Part shown: piece after piece, positions 1 to 8,780 of the stretch | Numbering within the stretch: the first letter of the stretch is position 1 | How the letters are laid out: each line of letters opens with the position of its first letter | Program-made: the position numbers and the translations under genes | The notes under the pieces: generated by a model | The model's input: the letters and a program-made list of their open reading frames with translations, nothing else | What the model was told of the DNA's origin: nothing | The model's database searches: none | NCBI RefSeq assembly: GCF_001942465.1 | Contig: NZ_MKJY01000579.1 | Coordinates: 1 to 35,650, forward strand | Length of the DNA stretch: 35,650 bases | From: Actinomadura sp. CNU-125 | GTDB lineage: Bacteria; Actinomycetota; Actinomycetes; Streptosporangiales; Streptosporangiaceae | Direction of reading: 5' to 3'

Positions 1-89
1 CACGGCCCGCCGCGCAGTCGGCCGCGCAGTCGGCCCGGCGCGCGCGGGGGGCGGGGCGGGACGCCGAACCCGCCCTGGAGGGGGATTCT

Positions 90-110
90 TTCTAACAACT
101 GTTTGGTAGA
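90..110 (+). promoter_or_regulatory. Probable KstR2 (TetR) operator upstream of fadE30
   Basis: The bases TTCTAACAACTGTTTGGT (90-107) form an imperfect palindrome with core AACA-nn-TGTT. The same sequence with one change is found in inverted orientation at 31354-31371, in front of the other half of the steroid gene set. It directly abuts the first possible start codon, so bound repressor would block promoter or start. KstR2-type regulators are known to bind 14-bp palindromes with two central free bases; the mycobacterial half-site differs, so the regulator assignment is inferred from context. Confidence 0.6.
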
Positions 111-1300
111 GTGCGCCTCGTGAACGAGAACGAGTCCCCCGAGGACCGGGCGTTCCGGGCCGAGGTCCGCGACTGGCTCGAGTCCAATCTGTCCGGCGAG
201 TTCGCGCACGCCCGCGGGCTCGGCGGCCCGGGCCGCGAGCACGAGGCGCACGAGGAACGGCTGGCCTGGGAACGGCACATGGCCGCCGCCGGCTGGACGT
301 GCGTGGGCTGGCCGAAGGAGCACGGCGGCCGCGGCGCCACCGTCGAGCAGCAGGTGATCTTCCACGAGGAGTACGCGCTCGCCGACGCCCCCGCCCGGGT
401 GAACCACATCGGCGAGAACCTGCTCGGGCCCACGATCATCGCGTTCGGCACGGACGAGCAGAAGGCCCGCTTCCTGCCCCCGATCGTCGCGGTCGAGGAA
501 CTGTGGTGCCAGGGCTACTCCGAGCCCGACGCCGGATCCGACCTCGCGAACGTCCAGACGCGCGCCGAACTCCGGGACGGGGAATGGCGTGTCACCGGCC
601 AGAAGGTGTGGACGTCGCTGGCGCTCGAAGCGACTGGTGCTTCGTCGTCTGCCGCACCGAGCCCGGCTCGTCCCGCCACAGCGGCCTGTCGTACCTGCTC
701 GTCCCCATGAAGGCGGACGGCGTCGACATCCGGCCGATCGTGCAGCTCACCGGCACCTCGGAGTTCAACGAGGTGTTCTTCGACGGGGCCCGCACGGACG
801 CGGCCAACATCGTCGGCGCGCCCGGCGACGGCTGGAAGATCGCGATGGCGACGCTCGGCTTCGAACGCGGCGTCGCCACCCTCGGCCAGCAGGTCGGCTT
901 CCGCCGCGAACTGAACGGCGTCGTCGAACTGGCCCGCCGCACCGGCGCGATCGACGACCCGCTGCTGCGCGACCGGCTCGTCCGCTCCCACATGGGTCTG
1001 GAGGTCATGCGACTCAACGCGATGCGCACGATGGCCGGGGTCGCCGCCGGGGCGCCCGGGCCCGAGTCGTCCATCTCCAAACTGGTCTGGGGCACCTGGC
1101 ACCGCGAACTGGGCGAGCTGGCCATGGACGTCCTCGGCACCGCGGGCCTCGTCGCCGACGGCGAGCCGTACGACCTGAACGACTGGCAGCGGCTGTTCCT
1201 GTTCTCCCGCTCCGACACGATCTACGCCGGGTCGAACGAGATCCAGCGCAACATCATCGCCGAGCGCGTGCTCGGGCTCCCCAGAGAGGCACGCGGATGA
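111..1300 (+). CDS. fadE30: Acyl-CoA dehydrogenase, FadE30-type (one frameshift)
   Basis: FAD-dependent acyl-CoA dehydrogenase of about 397 residues once the frame is repaired. The N-terminal frame runs from GTG 111 (or GTG 120) to about 625 and includes YSEPDAGSDLA and GQKVWTSLA, the flavin/substrate loop motifs of the family. The C-terminal frame resumes with DWCFVVCRTEP and ends with the typical YAGSNEIQRNIIAERVLGLP tail. One base is missing near 625-633 (GCGGAC read as GCGAC). The stop overlaps the next start (ATGA, 1297-1300). The order fadE30-ipdF-kstR2-fadA6 matches the Rv3560c block, where FadE30 dehydrogenates the 5-hydroxy-HIP-CoA side chain. No ribosome site precedes the GTG, so the mRNA may be leaderless. 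Function by synteny and family; substrate not proven. Confidence 0.82.
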
Positions 1301-2088
1301 CCCTGCCCACCAGCAAGCCCCCCTACGTCGAGGGCCACGACCTCCTCAAGGACCGCGCCGTCGTGATCACCGCCGCCGCCGGGGCCGGGATCGGCGGCGC
1401 CACCGCCCGCCGCTGCCTGGAGGAGGGCGCCAGCGTCCTGATCTCCGACGCGCACGAGCGGCGGCTCGCCGCGTCCGAGCGGGAACTCGCCGCCGAGTTC
1501 GGCGCCGACCGCGTCGCGTCGCTGCCCTGCGACGTCACGTCCGAGGAACAGGTCGGCGCCCTGTACGACCTGGCCGTGCAGCGGTTCGGACGCGTCGACG
1601 TCGCGGTCAACAACGCGGGGCTCGGCGGCACCGCCGACCTCGTCGACATGCCCGACGACCAGTGGGACCGCGTCCTCGACATCACCCTCAACGGCACCAT
1701 GCGCTGCACCCGCGCCGCGCTGCGGATCATGCGCGGGCAGGGCTCCGGCGTGATCGTCAACAACGCGTCGGTGATCGGCCACCGGGCGCAGAAGGGCCAG
1801 TCGCACTACGCGGCCGCGAAGGCCGGCGTCATGGCGCTCACCCGCTGCGCGGCGCTGGAGGCCGCCGAGTTCGGCGTCCGCATCAACGCCGTGTCGCCGT
1901 CCCTGGCCATGCACCCGCACCTGGTCAAGGTCACCTCGGCGGAACTGCTGGACGAGCTGACGCGCCGCGAGGCGTTCGGCCGCTACGCCGAACCGTGGGA
2001 GGTCGCCAACGTTATCGTCTTCCTGGCCGGCGACTACTCCTCGTACATGACCGGGGAGGTCGTCTCCGTCTCCTCCCAGCATCCTTAG
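1297..2088 (+). CDS. ipdF: SDR oxidoreductase, IpdF-type
   Basis: Short-chain dehydrogenase of 263 residues. It has a glycine-rich nucleotide site (AAAGAGIGGATAR), the NNAG motif, a catalytic Ser in NNASVIGHRA and YAAAK (Tyr/Lys). Its usual third glycine motif is modified by an extra alanine, as in the HIP-pathway SDRs. It starts at ATG 1297 inside the stop of fadE30 (4-bp overlap), so translation is probably coupled. In mycobacteria and rhodococci the neighbour of fadE30 is IpdF (Rv3559c, similar length), which oxidises the 5-hydroxyl group of the HIP side-chain-shortened CoA ester. The pathway role rests on synteny; the SDR fold is clear from the sequence. Confidence 0.82.
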   Translation: MTLPTSKPPYVEGHDLLKDRAVVITAAAGAGIGGATARRCLEEGASVLISDAHERRLAASERELAAEFGADRVASLPCDVTSEEQVGALYDLAVQRFGRVDVAVNNAGLGGTADLVDMPDDQWDRVLDITLNGTMRCTRAALRIMRGQGSGVIVNNASVIGHRAQKGQSHYAAAKAGVMALTRCAALEAAEFGVRINAVSPSLAMHPHLVKVTSAELLDELTRREAFGRYAEPWEVANVIVFLAGDYSSYMTGEVVSVSSQHP

Positions 2089-2102
2089 GAAGTCCGTAAC
2101 CC

Positions 2103-2735
2103 ATGAGTCCACGACGGCGCGACGCCGAGGGAACCGCGGCCGCGCGCGCGGAGCGGCGGGCCGAGCTGCTCGCGACGGCCGCCGAGGTGTTCGCCTCCCA
2201 GGGCTACTCCGCCACCACCGTCCGGAAGGTGGCCGACGCCGCCGGGATCCTCGGCGGCAGCCTGTATTACCACTTCGACTCCAAGGAGTCGATGGCCGAC
2301 GAGATCCTCTCGACCTTCCTGGACGAGATGTGGACCTCCTACGAGCGGGTCCTGGCCGAGGACCGCAGCGCCCGCGACACCCTCGAAGGCATCGTCGTCG
2401 AGTCGTTCCGCTCGATCGACCGGCACCGCCCGGCCGTCGTGATCTACCAGAACGAGTCCAAGCATCTGGCGACCGGCGAACGGTTCCACTACCTGCTCGA
2501 CTCGCAGCGCCGGTTCGAGGAGATGTGGCTGGCCCTGCTGGACCGGGGCGTCGAGGAGGGCGCCTTCCGCGCCGACCTCGACCGGACGCTCATCTACCGG
2601 TTCATCCGCGACACCGTCTGGGTGGCCGCGAACTGGTACCAGCGCGGCGGGCGGCTGTCCGCCGAAGACATCGCCAAGCAGTACCTCGCCATGTTCCTGG
2701 AAGGGATCCAGGCGAGCCGACCCCCTGCGTCGTGA
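2103..2735 (+). CDS. kstR2: TetR-family repressor, KstR2-type
   Basis: 210-residue TetR protein. The N-terminal HTH (about 22-68) contains AAEVFASQGYSATTVRKVAD and ends with GGSLYYHFDSKESMADEIL, the recognition-helix region typical of KstR2. The ligand domain keeps features I recall from KstR2: VVIYQNES, RFIRDTVWVAANWY and the C-terminal AKQYLAMFLEGI. KstR2 senses HIP-CoA and represses the genes for steroid rings C and D. It lies between ipdF and fadA6 and is preceded by GGAAG. Matching palindromes at 90-107 and 31354-31371 are its likely operators, which would make the gene autoregulated. Confidence 0.87.
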   Translation: MSPRRRDAEGTAAARAERRAELLATAAEVFASQGYSATTVRKVADAAGILGGSLYYHFDSKESMADEILSTFLDEMWTSYERVLAEDRSARDTLEGIVVESFRSIDRHRPAVVIYQNESKHLATGERFHYLLDSQRRFEEMWLALLDRGVEEGAFRADLDRTLIYRFIRDTVWVAANWYQRGGRLSAEDIAKQYLAMFLEGIQASRPPAS

Positions 2736-2749
2736 GAAGGAGACCATCC

Positions 2750-3904
<1,155 letters not shown>

Positions 3905-3941
3905 CCGGACGCCTCCGACCGGACGCCTCCGATCGAGCACC

Positions 3942-3984
3942 GCGGAAGCCCGGCGGCCCGCCCCGGGCCGCCCGCGGCTTCCGC
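3942..3984. terminator. Two-stem hairpin terminator after fadA6
   Basis: GCGGAAGCC (3942-3950) pairs with GGCTTCCGC (3976-3984), and inside it GGCGGCCCG (3952-3960) pairs with CGGGCCGCC (3964-3972). There is no T-run, as is common for actinomycete terminators. A 14-bp direct repeat lies between the stop codon and the hairpin (two copies within 3903-3932). Confidence 0.6.
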
Positions 3985-3999
3985 CGTGTTGGCATAATT

Positions 4000-4018
4000 C
4001 CCTATCAAATATATGAAA
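4000..4018 (+). promoter_or_regulatory. AT-rich 19-bp shared regulatory site, copy 1
   Basis: CCCTATCAAATATATGAAA occurs here and, exactly inverted, at 6077-6095. It is strikingly AT-rich for this DNA and lies just before the hydratase start (GTG 4031). It is probably the operator of the GntR regulator at 6160 or a shared -10 region, possibly both. A TTGGCA hexamer lies upstream at 3989-3994. Confidence 0.55.
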
Positions 4019-4030
4019 GGGGTGCGGCCG

Positions 4031-4858
4031 GTGATCGATGTGGCGGGATGGGCGCCGGAGACGCGGGAGACGACCGAGGTCATCGGGGCCGCGCCGGCGG
4101 CGGCGCTGGCCGGAGTGCTGGACATCGGACCGCCGGGGGAGGAGCTGCCGCCGCTCTGGCAGTGGCTGTACTTCCTCGAACGTCCCGCGCAGCACGAACT
4201 CGGCGCCGACGGGCATCCCCGGGAGGGACGGTTCCTGCCGCCGATCCCCGACCGGCGCCGCATGTTCGCGGGCGGCAGGTTCCGGATCGCCGAGCCGCTG
4301 CGCGTCGGCGACACCGTCACCCGGCGCGACGAGCTGGCCTCGACGGCCGTCAAGAACGGACGCAGCGGCGAGATGCTGTTCGTCACCGTGCGGCACACGT
4401 TCCTGCGGGACGGCACCGAGATCGCGGTCGAGGAGCAGGACCTCGTCTACCGCAGCGGCGACCCGGCCGACCGCCCGGCGGGACGCCCGGAGGCCCCGGC
4501 CGGGCCGCCGCCGGAGCCCCCGGCCGTGGACGCGCCGTGGACGCTGCCGATGACGGCCGACCCCGTCCTGCTGTTCCGGTTCAGCGCCCTCACCTACAAC
4601 GCCCACCGCATCCACTACGACGAGGAGTACGCCACCGGCGTCGAGGGGCACGCGGGCCTGGTCGTCCACGGCCCGCTGCTGGCGATCCTGTGCCTGGAGC
4701 TGCCGCGCCGCGCGGACGTGCGGGTGCGCGAACTGTCGTTCCGCGCCCGCAGGCCCGTGTTCGCGGGGCGGCCGTTCACGGCGGCGGGCGCGCCGGACGG
4801 CACGCTGTCGATCGAGGCGCCCGGCGGCGTCACCGCGATGACCGCGACGTTCGCCTGA
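4031..4858 (+). CDS. MaoC/HTD2-type hydratase (FAS1-like dehydratase domain)
   Basis: 275-residue double hot-dog protein. The N-terminal half has the PLWQWLYFLE and PIPDRRRMFAGGR features of FAS1-like/HTD2 or mesaconyl-C4-CoA hydratase-type proteins. The C-terminal half has the FSALTYNAHRIHYDEEYA hydratase motif with His and Asp, followed by GLVVHGPLLA. It probably hydrates an enoyl-CoA (or dehydrates a hydroxyacyl-CoA). I chose GTG 4031 because GGGG at 4019-4022 sits 8 bases before it; the earlier in-frame ATG 4013 lies inside the AT-rich site and has no ribosome site. The neighbours (two acyl-CoA dehydrogenases, a CoA-transferase and a GntR regulator) suggest a catabolic route for a small, perhaps dicarboxylic, acid. 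Substrate unknown. Confidence 0.72.
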   Translation: MIDVAGWAPETRETTEVIGAAPAAALAGVLDIGPPGEELPPLWQWLYFLERPAQHELGADGHPREGRFLPPIPDRRRMFAGGRFRIAEPLRVGDTVTRRDELASTAVKNGRSGEMLFVTVRHTFLRDGTEIAVEEQDLVYRSGDPADRPAGRPEAPAGPPPEPPAVDAPWTLPMTADPVLLFRFSALTYNAHRIHYDEEYATGVEGHAGLVVHGPLLAILCLELPRRADVRVRELSFRARRPVFAGRPFTAAGAPDGTLSIEAPGGVTAMTATFA

Positions 4859-4866
4859 ACGACCGG

Positions 4867-4889
4867 CGCCCGGGAGGGTCGCCCGGGCG
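4867..4889. terminator. Bidirectional hairpin between convergent genes
   Basis: CGCCCGGG (4867-4874) pairs perfectly with CCCGGGCG (4882-4889) across a 7-base loop. It lies in the 33-bp gap between the hydratase stop (4858) and the end of the minus-strand acyl-CoA dehydrogenase (4892). Confidence 0.55.
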
Positions 4890-4891
4890 GG

Positions 4892-6043
4892 TCAGATGCG
4901 GTGCCGCCCGATGAGCTGCTTGACGATCACGTTGCGCTGGATCTCGTTCGTCCCCTCGCCGACGATCATCAGCGGGGCGTCCCGGAAGTAGCGTTCGACG
5001 TCGAACTCGGTGGAGTACCCGGCCGCGCCGTGGATGCGGACGGCGTTCAGCGCGATCCGCATCGCCGCCTCCGACGCGTACAGCTTCGCCATGCCGGCCT
5101 CCATGTCGCAGCGCTCGCCCGCGTCCAGCCGCGCCGCCGCGTCCAGCGTGAGCAGCCGCGCGGCGCGCAGCTCGGTGGCCATGTCGGCCAGGTGGTTGCC
5201 GACCGACTGGTGTTCCCAGATCGGCTTCCCGAACGACTCGCGTTCCTGCGCGTAGCGCAGCGAGTCTTCGAGGGCGGCCCTGCCGACGCCGAGCGCGCGC
5301 GCCGCCACCTGGATGCGGCCGACTTCGAGCCCGCGCATCATCTGGGCGAAGCCGCGCCCCTCCTCGCCGCCGAGCACGGCGTCGAGCGGCGCCTCGTACC
5401 CGTCGAACACCAGCTCGCAGCTCTCCACGCCCTTGTATCCGAGCTTGGGCAGGTCGTGCGAGACGGTGAGCCCGGGCCCCCGCTCGGCGAGCAGGATGCT
5501 CATCCCGCGATGCCGGGGCACGGCGTCCGGGTCGGTCTTGCACAGCAGCGCGATCAGCCCGGACCGGCGCGCGTTGGTGATCCACATCTTGGCGCCGTCG
5601 ACGACGTACCGGCCGTCCGCGCGCCGCGCGACGGTGCTCATGGCCTGGAGGTCGGACCCGCCGGACGGTTCGGTCAGCGCCATCGTCGCGCGCAGTTCGC
5701 CCGTCGCCATGCGCGGCAGGTAGCGGGCCTTCTGCTCCTCGGTGCCGAACACGGCGAGCAGGTGCGAGACGACCGTGTGGCCGCCGAACGCCCCGGCGAG
5801 GCTCATCCAGCCGCGGGCCAGCTCCTCGGTGACCAGCGCGTAGCAGGCTTTCGACACCCGCGTCTCTCCGTAGGGCTCGGGCACGGCGAGGCCGAAGACG
5901 CCCAGTTCCTTCATCCGGTCGATGAGCCGCTCCGGGTAGGCGTTCGCGTGCTCCAGTTCGCGCGCGGCGGGCCGGACCTCCCGGTCGACGAAGTCCGCGA
6001 CGACCTCCACGATGGCGCGTTCCTCCGCGTTGAGCTCGAACAC
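4892..6043 (-). CDS. Acyl-CoA dehydrogenase
   Basis: 383-residue acyl-CoA dehydrogenase with all usual parts: the N-terminal helical region, MALTEPSGGSDLQAM, the KMWITNA flavin loop, the RESFGKPIWEHQSV dimer/FAD motif and the C-terminal IVGEGTNEIQRNVI, whose Glu in GEGT is the expected catalytic base. It starts at GTG 6043 with GGAGGGAGA upstream. It is transcribed away from the GntR gene. A TTGACA hexamer (minus strand, 6113-6108) and the AT-rich site 6077-6095 lie in its promoter. It is similar in layout to the dehydrogenase at 6969, so the two may handle successive or alternative substrates. The substrate cannot be read from sequence. Confidence 0.85.
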   Translation of the reverse strand: MFELNAEERAIVEVVADFVDREVRPAARELEHANAYPERLIDRMKELGVFGLAVPEPYGETRVSKACYALVTEELARGWMSLAGAFGGHTVVSHLLAVFGTEEQKARYLPRMATGELRATMALTEPSGGSDLQAMSTVARRADGRYVVDGAKMWITNARRSGLIALLCKTDPDAVPRHRGMSILLAERGPGLTVSHDLPKLGYKGVESCELVFDGYEAPLDAVLGGEEGRGFAQMMRGLEVGRIQVAARALGVGRAALEDSLRYAQERESFGKPIWEHQSVGNHLADMATELRAARLLTLDAAARLDAGERCDMEAGMAKLYASEAAMRIALNAVRIHGAAGYSTEFDVERYFRDAPLMIVGEGTNEIQRNVIVKQLIGRHRI

Positions 6044-6076
6044 CGCGACGTCTCCCTCCGGGGCCAGAGAATGCTA

Positions 6077-6095
6077 TTTCATATATTTGATAGGG
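6077..6095 (-). promoter_or_regulatory. AT-rich 19-bp shared regulatory site, copy 2
   Basis: TTTCATATATTTGATAGGG is the exact reverse complement of 4000-4018. It lies in the divergent region between the acyl-CoA dehydrogenase (start 6043) and the GntR gene (start 6160), about 20 bases downstream of a minus-strand TTGACA. It is a likely target of the GntR regulator. Confidence 0.55.
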
Positions 6096-6159
6096 AGAGT
6101 GCCGCGCTGTCAACGCGGGGCGTCCATAATGTGAGCACCAGACACCCCTCCGGGAGGCG

Positions 6160-6894
6160 ATGACCGTGCCCTTCTCCGGCGAGCGCCTCTCCGGCGACGA
6201 CGCCGCCCCGCCCGGCGACCGGTCGCTCGGCAGGCGCCGCCAGCTCAGCGACGAGGTCGCCGCGTACGTCCGCGAACTGATCATGTCCGGCCGGGTGCGG
6301 CACGGGGAGTTCCTCCGCCTGGAGCGGGTCGCCGACGACCTCGGGATCAGCGTCACGCCCGTCCGGGAGGCGCTGCTGTCGCTGCGCGGCGAGGGGTTCG
6401 TCACGCTGGTGCCGCGCCGCGGGTTCATGCCCGCGCCGCTGTCGCGGCAGGACGTCCAGGACCTGTTCGAGGCCCAGGCGTACTTCGCGGGCGAGCTGGC
6501 CGCCCGCACCGCCGGGAAGATCACCGAGGACGGCCTGGCGGAGCTCGCGGGCACGCAGCGGCTGCTGGAGGAGGCGTCCCGGGCGCGCGACGCCGAGGGC
6601 ATCGAGCGCGCCAACCACGGCTTCCACCGGTCGATCAACCTGTGCGCGGACTCGCCGAAGACGTCCTGGCTGCTGCAGCTCGTCGTGCGGTACGCGCCCC
6701 GCCGGTTCTACTCGACGATCGACGGCTGGAGCCAGGCGTCGGTGGACGATCACCACCTCGTCCTCGCCGCGCTGCGGGCGGCCGACGGCGACGCCGCCAG
6801 GCAGGCGATGCGCGCCCACATCCGGCACGCGGGCGCGCTGCTGGTCGTGCACCTGGAGGGGCGGGGTTTCTGGGACGACGCCGGGACGGGCTGA
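6160..6894 (+). CDS. GntR-family regulator with FCD ligand domain
   Basis: 244-residue regulator. A winged HTH of GntR type occupies about residues 28-95 (EVAAYVRELIMSGRV, ERVADDLGISVTPVREAL, then GFVTLVPRRGF). An all-helical FCD effector domain follows to about 225, with the metal-binding type His pattern (HGFHRSIN, the DDHH region and MRAHIRHA). ATG 6160 follows GGGAGG closely; GTG 6166 would give better spacing and cannot be excluded. It is divergent from one acyl-CoA dehydrogenase and precedes another, so it most likely controls this CoA module through the AT-rich sites at 4000 and 6077. FCD proteins usually sense organic acids. Confidence 0.85.
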   Translation: MTVPFSGERLSGDDAAPPGDRSLGRRRQLSDEVAAYVRELIMSGRVRHGEFLRLERVADDLGISVTPVREALLSLRGEGFVTLVPRRGFMPAPLSRQDVQDLFEAQAYFAGELAARTAGKITEDGLAELAGTQRLLEEASRARDAEGIERANHGFHRSINLCADSPKTSWLLQLVVRYAPRRFYSTIDGWSQASVDDHHLVLAALRAADGDAARQAMRAHIRHAGALLVVHLEGRGFWDDAGTG

Positions 6895-6930
6895 GGGCGC
6901 CGCCGAGGTCTTCCCTTCCGGCATGTCCAC

Positions 6931-6950
6931 CAATATCGTATAAAAAATTG
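6931..6950 (+). promoter_or_regulatory. AT-rich promoter or operator before second acyl-CoA dehydrogenase
   Basis: An AT-rich stretch (CAATATCGTATAAAAAATTG) lies between the GntR stop and the GTG start at 6969. It contains a TATAAA hexamer (6939-6944) and resembles the 19-bp sites at 4000 and 6077 only in its TATC start and composition. It may be a promoter, a weaker regulator site, or both. Confidence 0.35.
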
Positions 6951-6968
6951 CCGATGTGGAGGTGGGGA

Positions 6969-8147
6969 GTGGCGGAGCGGCTGCGGCAGACGCACGGGCT
7001 GTCGGACGAGCAGCGGGAGATCCTCGCGACGGTGCGGGCGTTCGTCGACAAGGAGATCCTCCCGGTCGCGACGGACCTCGAACACGCCGACGAGTACCCG
7101 CAGGCGATCGTGGACGGCATGCGCGACCTCGGGCTGTTCGGCCTGACGATCGGCGAGGAGCACGGCGGGCTCGGCGAGTCGCTGCTGACCTACGCCCTGG
7201 TCGTCGAGGAGCTCGCGCGCGGCTGGATGAGCGTGTCGGGCGTCATCAACACGCACTTCATCGTGGCCTGGATGATCGAGCGGCACGGCACGCCCGAGCA
7301 GCGGGCGCACTACCTGCCGAAGATGGCCGCGGGCGAGATCCGCGGCGCCTTCTCCATGTCCGAGCCCGACTGCGGCTCCGACGTGTCCGCCATCCGGACC
7401 CGCGCCGTCCCCGACGGCGACCACCACGTCGTCGACGGCCAGAAGATGTGGGTCACCAACGGCGCGTCCGCGAACCTCGTCGCCACGCTCGTCAAGACGG
7501 ACCCGGACGCCGGGCACCGCGGCATGACGACGTTCCTGCTCGACAAGACGCCCGGCTTCGGCGAGGTCGCGCCCGGCCTGACGATCCCCCGCAAGATCGA
7601 CAAGATGGGGTACAAGGGCGTCGACACGACCGAGATGGTCTTCGACTCGCACCGCGTCCCGTCCGCGCAGATCCTCGGCGGGACGCCCGGGCGCGGCTTC
7701 TACCAGATGATGGACGGCGTCGAGGTCGGCCGCGTGAACGTCGCGGCGCGCGGCTGCGGCGTCGCGATGCGCGCCTACGAGCTGGCCCGCGAGTACGCGC
7801 GCCGCCGCGAGACGTTCGGCCGCCCGATCGCCGAGCACCAGGCCGTCCTGTTCCGGCTCGCGGAGATGGCGACCAAGGTCGAGGCCGCGCACCAGATGGT
7901 GGTGATGGCGGCGCGCCGCAAGGACTCCGGCGAGCGCAACGACCTCGAAGCGGGGATGGCGAAGTACCTCGCGGGCGAGTACTGCAAGGAGGTCGTGGAG
8001 GCGTCGTTCCGGATCCACGGCGGCTACGCGTACTCCAAGGAGTTCGAGATCGAGCGGCTGTACCGGGAGGCGCCCATGCTCCTCATCGGCGAGGGCACCG
8101 CCGACATCCAGAAGATGATCATCGGCCGCCGCCTGCTGGAGGATTGA
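6969..8147 (+). CDS. Acyl-CoA dehydrogenase
   Basis: 392-residue acyl-CoA dehydrogenase. It shows AFSMSEPDCGSDVSAIRT, QKMWVTNGASAN, the RRETFGRPIAEHQAV arginine/FAD motif and a C-terminal LIGEGTADIQKMIIG with the catalytic Glu. GTG 6969 is preferred because GGAGG (6958-6962) sits 6 bases before it; ATG 6954 would overlap that site. It is followed after 3 bases by the CoA-transferase gene (8151), with which it forms an operon. It shares the VEELARGWMS segment with the dehydrogenase at 4892-6043, so the two are paralogues. The acid activated by the CoA-transferase is probably its substrate, but its identity is unknown. Confidence 0.85.
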   Translation: MAERLRQTHGLSDEQREILATVRAFVDKEILPVATDLEHADEYPQAIVDGMRDLGLFGLTIGEEHGGLGESLLTYALVVEELARGWMSVSGVINTHFIVAWMIERHGTPEQRAHYLPKMAAGEIRGAFSMSEPDCGSDVSAIRTRAVPDGDHHVVDGQKMWVTNGASANLVATLVKTDPDAGHRGMTTFLLDKTPGFGEVAPGLTIPRKIDKMGYKGVDTTEMVFDSHRVPSAQILGGTPGRGFYQMMDGVEVGRVNVAARGCGVAMRAYELAREYARRRETFGRPIAEHQAVLFRLAEMATKVEAAHQMVVMAARRKDSGERNDLEAGMAKYLAGEYCKEVVEASFRIHGGYAYSKEFEIERLYREAPMLLIGEGTADIQKMIIGRRLLED

Positions 8148-8150
8148 CCG

Positions 8151-8756
8151 GTGCCCGGAGCACAGGACGGCGGCCGGGCCCCCGCGGGCGGTCCGGGCGA
8201 GCCGCTGCCCCTCGAAGGGATCACGGTCGTCGCGCTGGAGCAGGCCGTGGCGGCGCCGTTCGCGTCCCGCCAGCTCGCCGACCTCGGTGCGCGCGTCGTC
8301 AAGGTCGAGAAGGTCGACGGCGGCGACTTCGCCCGCGGCTACGACTCGAACGTGCGCGGCGGCCTCGGCACCCACTTCGCCTGGCTGAACCGCTCCAAGG
8401 AGTCGGTGGCGCTCGACCTCAAGACCGACGAGGGCCGCGCGATCCTGGACGAGCTGGTCGCGGGCGCCGACGTGTTCCTGCAGAACCTTGCGCCCGGCGC
8501 GGCGGACCGTCTCGGGTTCGGCGCCGGGCGGCTCCGGGAGCGCGATCCCCGGCTGATCGTGGTCGACATGTCCGGGTACGGGTCGAGCGGGCCCTACCGG
8601 GACAAGCGCGCCTACGACATGCTCGTCCAGGCCGAGGCGGGGCTGATCTCGGTCACCGGCACCCCGGAGACGCCGGTGAAGGCGGGCTCGCCGATCTCCG
8701 ACATCGCCGCCGGGATGTACGCGTTCCCCGGCGAACACGCCCGTTTGGCGTGCTGA
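8151..8756 (+). pseudogene. Class III (CaiB/BaiF) CoA-transferase, 5' part split by element
   Basis: The reading frame begins at GTG 8151 (GGAGGA seven bases upstream) and encodes the Rossmann-like N-terminal half of a CaiB/BaiF CoA-transferase. It has VVALEQAVAAPFASRQLADLGARVVKVE-type features and the catalytic Asp in KRAYDMLVQA. After residue 188 the attL core is reached; nine or so foreign residues follow and the frame stops at 8756. The rest of the gene is at 24344-25015. Joining the two gives 411 residues, the normal family length. While the element is integrated the product lacks its C-terminal half and should be inactive; excision would restore it. Confidence 0.85.
8714..8726 (+). other. 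attL core
   Basis: GATGTACGCGTTC is identical to 24343-24355. In the host gene it encodes the codons for Met-Tyr-Ala-Phe of the CoA-transferase. The bases after the core differ slightly between the two ends (CCCGGCG versus TCGGGCG). Confidence 0.8.
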
Positions 8757-8780
8757 CCAGCATCGGAGCAGGCGTCGAGG

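Noticed and set aside
10..34. Tandem 12-bp repeat of CCGCGCAGTCGG at the window start
   Set aside because: Only two copies in GC-rich DNA with no linked feature; part of an unseen upstream context.
589..2088. Long Arg/Pro-rich open frames overlapping the real genes (for example 2594-4669, 2911-4914, 6750-8738, 17371-19011)
   Set aside because: These are shadow frames from GC-rich codon bias. They have no domain motifs or ribosome sites and lie opposite or out of frame with clear genes.
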